Shown: positions 1 to 4,856 of the stretch, piece by piece | Position numbering within the stretch: position 1 is the stretch's first letter | Layout: every line of letters begins with the position of its first letter | Assembly (NCBI GenBank): GCA_903884915.1 | Contig: CAISGS010000047.1 | Coordinates: 1 to 6,213 of the forward strand | Source: an uncultured Caulobacteraceae bacterium | GTDB taxonomy: Bacteria > Pseudomonadota > Alphaproteobacteria > Caulobacterales > Caulobacteraceae | Direction of reading: 5' to 3' | DNA length: 6,213 bases | The notes under the pieces: generated by a model | Database searches by the model: none | The model's input: the letters and a program-made list of their open reading frames with translations, nothing else | What the model was told of the DNA's origin: nothing | Program-made: the position numbers and the translations under genes

Positions 1-197
1 CCGAGCGCGGCGGTGGTGAGGCCATATCGCAGGATCAGCGATAGCGACATGGCCGTCGTTGAGGGTCGGGTCAGGGCTAGCCAGACAATGGCCAAGAGGG
101 GGAGGATCGCCAACCCTGCCGCCAGCCACGCGCCGATCTTCAGGGCCGATGGCCGAGCGGGTCTAGCGTGATCCAGCGAGACGGCGAGGTCTGTCAC
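1..197 (-). CDS. Fe(3+) ABC transporter permease, N-terminal part (runs off left edge)
   Basis: Only the first 65 codons are present; the gene continues beyond the left edge. The start is a GTG directly abutting the TAG stop of the substrate-binding-protein gene, with no bases between them. The frame is open throughout. The product begins with about 18 polar residues (MTDLAVSLDHARPARPS...). A hydrophobic stretch at about residues 21-43 (WLAAGLAILPLLAIVWLAL) follows and is a clear first transmembrane helix. A second hydrophobic run starts at about residue 50. This fits the inner-membrane FbpB-type permease that follows FbpA/FutA genes in ferric-iron importers. The family call rests mainly on gene order and the hydrophobic start, because the diagnostic EAA loop lies outside the window. 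Translation is probably coupled to the upstream gene, as no strong ribosome binding site is visible. Confidence 0.75.
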   Translation of the reverse strand, partial: MTDLAVSLDHARPARPSALKIGAWLAAGLAILPLLAIVWLALTRPSTTAMSLSLILRYGLTTAAL

Positions 198-1244
198 CTA
201 TCGCCAACCGGCCTGATCATAGAGGCTCTGAGCCTGAGCCTGACGCTCGCCATAGATGGTGACGGACATGGGGTCGGCTTTGAACTGTGAGATGGCGGCC
301 ACGTCGGGCGGGGAGGGCACGCCCACAACGGCCGGATATTCGTGGTTGGCCCCTGCAAAGATCGCCTGAGCCCCGTCGCTGGCCAGATAGTCGAGGAACT
401 TGATCGCTGCGGCCTTGTTTGGCGCGTGGGCGGCCAGGCCTCCGCCGGAGATATTGGTATGGGTGCCAACACCGGCCTGCTCGGGGAAGGACAGGGCCAC
501 GCGCGCGGCTGCTGCCTTGTCGGCGGCTTCAGGCGAGGCGGCGAGGCGCAGATAGTAATAGGTGTTGGTCAGGGCCACTTGGCAGGCACCGGCCTCAACA
601 GCGCGGATCTGATCAATATCGCCCCCTTGCGGTGGTCGCGCCATGTTGGCCACCACGCCCTTGGCCCAAGCCAGCGCCTTGGGTTCGCCCCAATGCTCAA
701 TCAGGGCCGCCATCAACGACAGGTTATAGACATTGTCTGAGGATCGCACACAGACCTTGCCCTTAAAACGCGGACTGGCCAGAGCCTCATAGGTCGCGAC
801 CTCTTCGGGCTTCACGGCGGCCTTGTCATAGGCAATGACGCGGGCACGGCGGGTAAAGCCCCACCACAGGCCCTTGGGGTCGCGCAAGGTGACGGGAATA
901 CGCTTTTCGAGGGTCGGCGTGGTGATCGGCTGGAACAGGCCTGCGCTTTCCGCGCGCCATAGGGCACCGGCATCGGCCATGAGGATGATGTCAGCCGGGG
1001 AGGCCTCGCCCTCGGCCTTCATGCGCTCAACCAATTGATCAGGCTGCATTTCCAGGCGGTTGACCTTGATCCCGGTCGCCTTGGTGAAGCCGTCATAGAC
1101 CAGCGTGTCCGCATCATAGTGCCGGGCCGTATAGATATTCAGCGATCCCGCGCTCGCGCTTTCAGGCGCAGCCTGCTTGGCGGGGCTACAGGCACTGACA
1201 CCGAGCGTGGCGGCGGCCAGAAGGATCGGCAGAAGGCGCGACAT
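198..1244 (-). CDS. Ferric-iron ABC transporter substrate-binding lipoprotein (FbpA/FutA type)
   Basis: 348 aa, the usual length for the family. It binds Fe(3+) in the periplasm and passes it to the permease encoded next. Residues 1-18 form a signal peptide and V16-S17-A18-C19 is a good lipobox, so the mature protein is probably lipid-anchored at Cys19. The family pattern is strong: YTARHYDAD at 38-46, the segment around DNVYNLSL (170-177), ANMARPPQGGDIDQIRAVEAG (199-219), the tyrosine cluster NTYYY (227-231), THTNISGGGL (261-270), HAPNK (273-277) and NHEYP (300-304). In FutA/FbpA proteins, tyrosines in the equivalent of Y43, Y173, Y229 and Y230 coordinate the metal; all are present here. The ATG start gives a full signal peptide, with AGGA about 8 bases upstream. 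A Fur-box-like palindrome centred about 77 bp upstream suggests iron repression. The substrate could be another metal, but ferric iron is much the best call. Confidence 0.93.
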   Translation of the reverse strand: MSRLLPILLAAATLGVSACSPAKQAAPESASAGSLNIYTARHYDADTLVYDGFTKATGIKVNRLEMQPDQLVERMKAEGEASPADIILMADAGALWRAESAGLFQPITTPTLEKRIPVTLRDPKGLWWGFTRRARVIAYDKAAVKPEEVATYEALASPRFKGKVCVRSSDNVYNLSLMAALIEHWGEPKALAWAKGVVANMARPPQGGDIDQIRAVEAGACQVALTNTYYYLRLAASPEAADKAAAARVALSFPEQAGVGTHTNISGGGLAAHAPNKAAAIKFLDYLASDGAQAIFAGANHEYPAVVGVPSPPDVAAISQFKADPMSVTIYGERQAQAQSLYDQAGWR

Positions 1245-1312
1245 AGGGGACGTCCTGACATTTCAACGTCAAAGACCGCTGGGCGACCTTCGTTCCCCTG
1301 TCAGTGCCATAG

Positions 1313-1329
1313 TTGCGAATGCCTCGCAA
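1313..1329. promoter_or_regulatory. Putative Fur box upstream of the ferric-iron transporter
   Basis: TTGCGAATGCCTCGCAA is an inverted repeat with perfect 6-bp arms (TTGCGA/TCGCAA) around a 5-bp centre. The core TGCGAAT-N-CCTCGCA differs at two positions from the 7-1-7 form TGCGAATNATTCGCA that I associate with Fur sites in GC-rich proteobacteria; that consensus is from memory. It is centred about 77 bp upstream of the ATG of an Fe(3+)-binding protein, where a repressor would block transcription. I could not settle on a clear -35/-10 pair beside it. Irr or another palindrome-binding regulator is possible but less likely. Confidence 0.55.
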
Positions 1330-1376
1330 TAGTAAAGGGCGTCGGGGTGGTTATGTCGCAGGGCTGGTAGAGACCC

Positions 1377-1455
1377 CCTCACCCCACCCTCTCCCCCAAG
1401 GGGGCGAGGGCTTATCGGTTCTAGCCCTCTCCCTGTGGGAGAGGGTTGGGTGAGG
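1377..1455. repeat. C/G-rich cloverleaf palindrome, REP-like intergenic repeat
   Basis: The outer arms CCTCACCC (1377-1384) and GGGTGAGG (1448-1455) are perfect complements. They enclose two hairpins. Hairpin 1 pairs 1387-1397 with 1400-1410 (10 of 11 pairs, AA loop). Hairpin 2 pairs CCCTCTCCC (1425-1433) with GGGAGAGGG (1437-1445), with a TGT loop. Alternatively 1377-1395 pairs with 1437-1455 at 18 of 19 positions, so the element can form either a three-way junction or one long stem. Sequences of this CCCTCACCC...CCCTCTCCC type are common dispersed intergenic repeats in proteobacteria. Confidence 0.8.
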
Positions 1456-1471
1456 CCCTTGTTTTCTTATC

Positions 1472-1570
1472 GCGTCATTGCGAGCGCAGCGAAGCAACCT
1501 AGGGGGCTGACCCTAACCTGATGTGACATTCTCCTGGGTTGCTTCGGCGCGATGCGCCTCGCAATGACGC
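1472..1570. repeat. 99-bp inverted repeat with GCGTCATTGCGAG arms, REP-like
   Basis: The terminal arms 1472-1484 (GCGTCATTGCGAG) and 1558-1570 are perfect 13-bp complements. A second perfect 9-bp pair follows inside: GAAGCAACC (1491-1499) with GGTTGCTTC (1537-1545). Between the two stems the left side has 6 bases. The right side has 12 bases, including a mini-hairpin GCGC-GAT-GCGC (1547-1557). A central loop of about 37 bases holds no pairing I would defend. The motif CATTGCGAGC...GCGAAGCAA is a widespread non-coding intergenic repeat seen in many bacteria. No transposase is nearby. Confidence 0.8.
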
Positions 1571-1577
1571 CGATGTT

Positions 1578-1605
1578 CCTCATGCTGAGCCTGACGAGGC
1601 ATGGG
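1578..1605. repeat. Small stem-loop repeat (CCTCATGCTGAG... type)
   Basis: CTCATGC (1579-1585) pairs with GCATGGG (1599-1605), with one G-T pair, around a 13-base loop. It lies just 13 bases past the TetR stop codon. It resembles the CCTCATGCTGAGCTTGTCGA-type dispersed repeat that I recall from alphaproteobacterial intergenic regions, here in a diverged copy. It may help end or protect the upstream mRNA, but no T-run follows in that direction. Confidence 0.55.
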
Positions 1606-1617
1606 CCCAGACGACTG

Positions 1618-2316
1618 CTAAGCCCGCAAGAACCCCGCCTCAGCAAAGTTGACCATCCTTTGGATCAGCAGATCGACCTCGTCCTCGCGGGTCAGGCCGC
1701 CGGAGAGGGTGTTTAGCCGGTCAAACTCGGCGAACCGGTTGTTGTGGATCAGGCCAAGGCTAAAATGGAGCCGCCAATAGACCTCTTCGGGTGTCAGTTG
1801 CGGGCAGGCGACCAGCAGGGCGTCGGAGAAGCGGCGCAGGTGGGACACGTCCGTGCGCAGGATGTCGCGCATCTGGTCGGTGCCTTCACTGCGTGCGCGG
1901 ATCAGGAACTGAACTGAAATCAGACGCTCGCCCTTCGGGTCCATCCAACGCACCGGCGGCGCGATCAGGGCGTGAAGAACCGCACGAACGGGCGGCTTGC
2001 CGGCATGGGCGGCGTTAGCCTCATGTAACATCTTGGCCCGAGCGCGGTTGAGCTCAGCCGTCCGCCGGGTGAAGATTTCGAGCAGAAGGGCGTCCTTCGA
2101 GCCGAAATGATAGTTGATCGAGGCCAGATTGACCTTGGCTTCGGCGGTGATGTCGCGCACCGACACCTTTTGAAAGCCGTGGACCGCAAACAGGCGCTCT
2201 GCCGCCACGAACACCAGATCGCGTGTGGCGGCGCATCCGGCTTGGGTCAGGTGCGCCTCGTCGTCGAGTGACAAATCCTGGTCCGTGAGGTCCAAGGATG
2301 GGTCTGGCTGGGTCAT
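1618..2316 (-). CDS. TetR/AcrR-family transcriptional regulator
   Basis: 232 aa, a cytoplasmic one-component DNA-binding repressor by family. The TetR_N domain covers about residues 30-76. ATRDLVFVAAERLFAVHGFQ leads into the helix-turn-helix, with VSVRDITAEAKVN (51-63) followed by LASINYHFGSKDALL (64-78); the Y-H-F-G-S-K signature is intact. The ligand-binding half (about 108-232) contains VQFLIRARSE and VYWRLHFSLGLIHN, resembling a common TetR C-terminal family (TetR_C_30-like, from memory). The ligand cannot be read from sequence. An acidic, probably flexible extension of about 27 residues precedes the domain. The ATG overlaps the TGA of the VWA gene (ATGA), with AAGGA about 11 bases upstream, so the two are very likely translationally coupled. 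Its targets are unknown. The plausible ones are its own operon and, less directly, the neighbouring genes. Confidence 0.9.
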   Translation of the reverse strand: MTQPDPSLDLTDQDLSLDDEAHLTQAGCAATRDLVFVAAERLFAVHGFQKVSVRDITAEAKVNLASINYHFGSKDALLLEIFTRRTAELNRARAKMLHEANAAHAGKPPVRAVLHALIAPPVRWMDPKGERLISVQFLIRARSEGTDQMRDILRTDVSHLRRFSDALLVACPQLTPEEVYWRLHFSLGLIHNNRFAEFDRLNTLSGGLTREDEVDLLIQRMVNFAEAGFLRA

Positions 2317-3491
2317 CCCCGAACCAGTTCCTTCATGGCCTTGTCCAGCCCCTCAATGGTCAGGGGGAACATCCGGTCGCTGACCAACTGCTTCATGACG
2401 CCGACCGAGGGCGTGTAGTCCCAATGGCGTTCAGCGGTCGGGTTCAGCCAGACTGTGCTCGGATAGATCTGGGTCACGCGGTCAACCCACATGGCACCGG
2501 GCTCTTCGTTCCAATGTTCCACTGAGCCGCCGGGATAGGTGATCTCGTAGGGGCTCATGGTCGCGTCGCCGACAAAGATGACCTTGTAGTCGTGACCATA
2601 TTTGTGGAGCACGTCCCAGGTGTTGATCTTCTCGGTGTGACGGCGGTTGTTATCCTTCCAAACGGACTCGTACAGGCAGTTGTGGAAATAGAAGAATTCG
2701 AGATTCTTAAACTCGGTCCGCGCGGCGCTGAACAGCTCTTCAACCAACTTGATATGGCTGTCCATCGATCCGCCAATGTCGAAGAACACCAAAAGCTTGA
2801 TGGTGTTGCGACGCTCGGGCCGCATGACCAGATCCAGATAGCCCTTGTTCGAGGTTTCCTTGATGGTGCCGTGCAGGTCTAGCTCGTCGGGAGCCCCTTG
2901 GCGGGCAAATTTGCGCAGGCGGCGCAGGGCGACCTTGATGTTGCGGGTGCCAAGCTCGACCGTGTCGTCGAGGTTCTTATATTCACGCTTGTCCCAGACC
3001 TTGACGGCGCGTCCATGACGGCCCTTGTCTTGGCCGATACGCACGCCCTCAGGATTGTAGCCATTGGCGCCGAAGGGCGAGGTCCCACCTGTACCGATCC
3101 ACTTATTGCCGCCCTCATGGCGCTCTTTCTGCTCCTTCAGGCGCTCCTGAAGGGTCTCCATCAGCTTATCAAAGCCGCCGAGGGCTTCGATCTCGGCCTT
3201 TTCCTCATCGGTGAGGAACTTTTCGGTCAGAAGGCGCAGCCATTCGGAGGGGATTTCAGACGTATGGTCATCGTCGATCTTTTCCAGGCCCTTAAAGACG
3301 CTGCCAAAGATGCGGTCGAACTTGTCGAGGTTCTTCTCGTCCTTGACCAGGGCCGAGCGGGACAGGAAGTAGAAATCCTCGACCGTGCGGTCGATGACCT
3401 GCTTGTCCATGGCCTCCATCAGCATCAGATACTCTTTGAGAGAGACCGGGACGCGGGCCTGACGAAGCTCGGAAAAGAAGCGCATGAACAT
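2313..3491 (-). CDS. VWA-domain protein, CoxE-like (COG3825 type)
   Basis: 392 aa. The N-terminal half (about 1-200) is helical and charged. It starts MFMRFFSELRQARVPVSLKE, typical of CoxE-like VWA proteins, and includes a Lys/Glu-rich likely coiled-coil at about 90-125 and a Gly-rich linker (127-150). The C-terminal VWA domain (about 230-392) has the metal-site motif as FFDIGGSMD (236-244), with Gly at the first serine position of DxSxS, and an acidic GDATMSPYE (308-316). These proteins normally work with a MoxR-type AAA+ ATPase as a chaperone-like pair that loads metals or remodels complexes. No such ATPase is adjacent here. No signal peptide or membrane helix is seen, so it is probably cytoplasmic. 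The second Met (residue 3) is an alternative start; neither start has a clear Shine-Dalgarno. It heads a two-gene unit with the TetR gene. Confidence 0.88.
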   Translation of the reverse strand: MFMRFFSELRQARVPVSLKEYLMLMEAMDKQVIDRTVEDFYFLSRSALVKDEKNLDKFDRIFGSVFKGLEKIDDDHTSEIPSEWLRLLTEKFLTDEEKAEIEALGGFDKLMETLQERLKEQKERHEGGNKWIGTGGTSPFGANGYNPEGVRIGQDKGRHGRAVKVWDKREYKNLDDTVELGTRNIKVALRRLRKFARQGAPDELDLHGTIKETSNKGYLDLVMRPERRNTIKLLVFFDIGGSMDSHIKLVEELFSAARTEFKNLEFFYFHNCLYESVWKDNNRRHTEKINTWDVLHKYGHDYKVIFVGDATMSPYEITYPGGSVEHWNEEPGAMWVDRVTQIYPSTVWLNPTAERHWDYTPSVGVMKQLVSDRMFPLTIEGLDKAMKELVRG

Positions 3492-3515
3492 GGTGGTTAG
3501 GCCCGTGCAGGATTT

Positions 3516-3529
3516 CGAACAGTTGTTCG
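3516..3529. promoter_or_regulatory. 14-bp perfect palindrome, candidate operator upstream of the VWA gene
   Basis: CGAACAGTTGTTCG has perfect 6-bp arms around GT and ends 25 bp before the VWA start codon, a typical repressor position. The coupled TetR regulator is the obvious candidate binder, but this is inference. It looks like the Gram-positive LexA box (CGAAC-N4-GTTCG). Alphaproteobacterial LexA is known to use the direct repeat GTTC-N7-GTTC, which is absent here. Confidence 0.35.
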
Positions 3530-3553
3530 TCTAAAGATGAGGCCGCGAGCCCT

Positions 3554-3565
3554 CACTGTCCAGTG
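3554..3565. repeat. 12-bp palindrome CACTG-TC-CAGTG
   Basis: Perfect 5-bp arms lie in the 128-bp gap between the recombinase-like gene and the VWA gene. The right arm and the next two bases (CAGTGTT, 3561-3567) recur at 4262-4268 on the other side of the recombinase-like gene. Short palindromes of this size arise by chance, so this is recorded only as a possible binding site. Confidence 0.2.
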
Positions 3566-3619
3566 TTTGCGGACATCCCCAGCACGGTTTCAGGCGCTCA
3601 AATGGACGATCGAGCGGCT

Positions 3620-4174
3620 TTAGGCCTCTTTCAGCTTGCGCCAGATCGTCATGCGCGAGACGTGGAGGGTTTCAGCGATCTGTCCAGCTCCCATGCCGCG
3701 CGCCTGAAGTGAGCGGATGTCGTCGGTGGTGACACGGTTGCGACGACCGGTTCCGTGACTTGCCATCTGGCGATTGACGAGGCGGCCATCAAGGCTACAG
3801 ATCATTTCCAACGTATTGATGAACCCATCGTCGACCAACCCGGGCCGGTTCAGGCCAGGGTCCAGCAAGCGCAGACCAATCCCGCGCGTCTTCAAGGTCT
3901 GTAAGAGGCCCAGCACAGCGGCGCTGGAACTGCCGATCTGGTTCAGGCGGGCGACCACGATCTCGTCGCCCTGCTCTGCAAAATCTACGATGGACTGTAG
4001 GACGACACCGCAGGCCGCGCGCGGTGGCCGTGCGGTCTCAACACGTATGACCCTGCAGCCTGCTTCAACCAGCGCGGTGCGATCAGCCTCCATTTGAGGG
4101 GGGATGGATGAATGTTCGTCGGTGCCCCTGTTTGAGACAAGGTTGATGTCACAGATATAACCAATGCGCAGCAT
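3620..4174 (-). CDS. Degenerate serine-recombinase-like protein (resolvase fold, catalytic residues lost) with C-terminal HTH
   Basis: 184 aa from the ATG at 4174. An in-frame TTG at 4210 would add 12 residues, but the ATG places IGY at positions 4-6 as in resolvases. The N-terminal domain (about 1-137) follows the resolvase layout: LRIGYI, then VEAGCRVI (36-43), FAEQGDEIVVARLNQIG (65-81), LLQTLKTRGIGLRLLDPGLN (90-109), and DGFINTLEMICSLDGRLVNRQM (116-137). The C-terminal HTH (about 148-183, GQIAETLHVSRMTIWRKLK) is Hin-like and intact. Against gamma-delta resolvase, Tyr6 is kept. Catalytic Ser10 is Ile, Arg8 is Cys, and the LDRLGR block is LNQIGS, so Asp67, Arg68 and Arg71 are also lost. The usual ERxxIxER-type segment is changed too. 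Strand exchange is therefore very unlikely. The frame is uninterrupted, so a DNA-binding role is possible, or slow decay. It has its own upstream promoter-like sequence. Confidence 0.8.
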   Translation of the reverse strand: MLRIGYICDINLVSNRGTDEHSSIPPQMEADRTALVEAGCRVIRVETARPPRAACGVVLQSIVDFAEQGDEIVVARLNQIGSSSAAVLGLLQTLKTRGIGLRLLDPGLNRPGLVDDGFINTLEMICSLDGRLVNRQMASHGTGRRNRVTTDDIRSLQARGMGAGQIAETLHVSRMTIWRKLKEA

Positions 4175-4262
4175 AGCGATCGAGCCCCGATGATGATCGT
4201 CAGGTCGCAAGTCTACCGATGTTACGGCGTCGCGACCCTGATGGCTGTTGTTCAGCCAAGAC

Positions 4263-4278
4263 AGTGTTACGTGACACT
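4263..4278. promoter_or_regulatory. Imperfect palindrome in the leader of the recombinase-like gene
   Basis: AGTGTTACGTGACACT matches its own reverse complement at 14 of 16 positions. It lies about 90 bp upstream of the ATG and 35 bp downstream of the candidate -10 box. That is a reasonable place for an autoregulatory operator or a leader hairpin. No regulator can be named. Confidence 0.3.
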
Positions 4279-4312
4279 AAATGGAGGTGTAAATCTCTAA
4301 CTGTGACTTTGG

Positions 4313-4340
4313 GTTATATAATTATCATCACTACTCTAAA
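4313..4340 (-). promoter_or_regulatory. Candidate sigma70-type promoter for the recombinase-like gene
   Basis: Read on the minus strand, TTTAGA (4340-4335) and TATAAC (4318-4313) are separated by 16 bases. They match the -35 and -10 consensus at 4 and 5 of 6 positions. The boxes sit in an AT-rich patch (about 4280-4348) that stands out from the GC-rich surroundings. The -35 overlaps the 11-bp palindrome TCTAAATTAGA (4335-4345), immediately after the acetyltransferase stop. Initiation here would leave a leader of roughly 130 nt before the ATG at 4174. AT-rich DNA produces promoter-like hexamers easily, so support is moderate. Confidence 0.4.
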
Positions 4341-4345
4341 TTAGA

Positions 4346-4849
4346 TTACCGGCTGAGGATGAATTCTCTGTCCCGGATTTCACCGACGGGGAATTCATAT
4401 TCGCCGACCTTGGTAAATCCGTGGCGTCCATAGAGCCGCTGGGCACCATAGTTCTCCGACCAGACACCGATCCACAGGCGACGACCCGGCTTTACGAGCC
4501 AATCGAAACAGGCGGTCATGAGGCGGGTGCCAGCCCCACCGTTCTGCGCCTGCTTGAGCAGATAGATGCGCTTCAGCTCGCCGCAGGTCGGGGTCACGTC
4601 TGGATGGGGCAGGTCGCAGGTCCCGGCGACGGCATATCCGACGGCTTGACCGTCCTGCTCGGCAATCCATACGCCGTAAGCTTCAGAGGCGATCCAAGCG
4701 CGATAGTTTTCGGCCAGATGGGCGCTGTCCAAAAAGGCCTTCAGGTCCTTGGGCGGATAGAGATGGCCAAAGGTCTCCGTAAAGGTCTCGCGACCCACCG
4801 ATTCCAAAGCGGCGGCGTCATCGGCCTTGGCCAATCGGATCGTGATCAT
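4346..4849 (-). CDS. GNAT-family N-acetyltransferase (PaiA-like)
   Basis: 167 aa, a single GNAT domain of normal length, probably cytoplasmic. It transfers acetyl from acetyl-CoA to an amine. The acetyl-CoA-binding motif A is at about 91-111 (ELKRIYLLKQAQNGGAGTRL), with the Q-x-x-G-x-G pattern at Q102, G105 and G107. The following part contains LWIGVWSENYGAQRLYGRHGF (125-145), with Y140 in the usual general-acid position. The start (ETFTETFGHLYPP, 21-33) and the end (VGEYEFPVGEIRDREFIL, 148-165) resemble PaiA-type enzymes, some of which acetylate polyamines. The substrate here cannot be fixed from sequence. The ATG lies 7 bases after the dxs stop, with AGGT about 6 bases upstream, so it is probably cotranscribed with dxs. 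Confidence 0.9.
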   Translation of the reverse strand: MITIRLAKADDAAALESVGRETFTETFGHLYPPKDLKAFLDSAHLAENYRAWIASEAYGVWIAEQDGQAVGYAVAGTCDLPHPDVTPTCGELKRIYLLKQAQNGGAGTRLMTACFDWLVKPGRRLWIGVWSENYGAQRLYGRHGFTKVGEYEFPVGEIRDREFILSR

Positions 4850-4856
4850 GGCTGAC

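Larger units (their letters stand above)
1245..1617. other. Gene-free 373-bp intergenic region with Fur-like site and three palindromic repeats
   Basis: No convincing gene lies between the TetR stop and the iron-binding-protein start. From right to left it holds a small stem-loop repeat (1578-1605), a large inverted repeat with GCGTCATTGCGAG arms (1472-1570), a C/G-rich cloverleaf palindrome (1377-1455) and the Fur-box-like palindrome (1313-1329). It therefore serves as the 3' end of the VWA-tetR transcript and the promoter region of the iron operon. The hairpins may stop or stabilise the upstream transcript. None is followed by a T-run in the minus direction, so a classic intrinsic terminator is not supported. 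Confidence 0.8.

Noticed and set aside
1377..1570. Intrinsic terminator for the VWA-tetR transcript
   Set aside because: The stems are strong, but in the minus direction none is followed by a T-run. The T-rich bases at 1459-1469 follow a hairpin only in the plus direction, where there is no gene.
1377..1605. CRISPR array or insertion-sequence remnant
   Set aside because: The three elements differ from one another, show no regular repeat-spacer spacing, and carry no transposase fragment or target duplication.
2898..3500. 200-codon plus-strand open frame opposite the VWA gene
   Set aside because: It lies wholly antisense to a well-supported gene. Its product has no recognisable domain, and it is the expected shadow of a GC-rich coding strand.
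3516..3529. SOS/LexA box
   Set aside because: The palindrome resembles the Gram-positive LexA site. Alphaproteobacterial LexA recognises GTTC-N7-GTTC, which is not present here, and the VWA-tetR unit is not a known DNA-repair operon.
3620..4210. Active mobile element built around the recombinase gene
   Set aside because: The protein lacks the catalytic serine and arginines. There are no transposase, terminal inverted repeats or cargo genes around it.
4310..4330. Second Fur box (TGATAAT half-site on the minus strand)
   Set aside because: Only one half matches the classic consensus. The other half does not, and AT-rich sequence gives such half-sites by chance.
4421..4855. 144-codon plus-strand open frame opposite the acetyltransferase
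   Set aside because: It is antisense to a clear GNAT domain, and no motif is visible in its translation.
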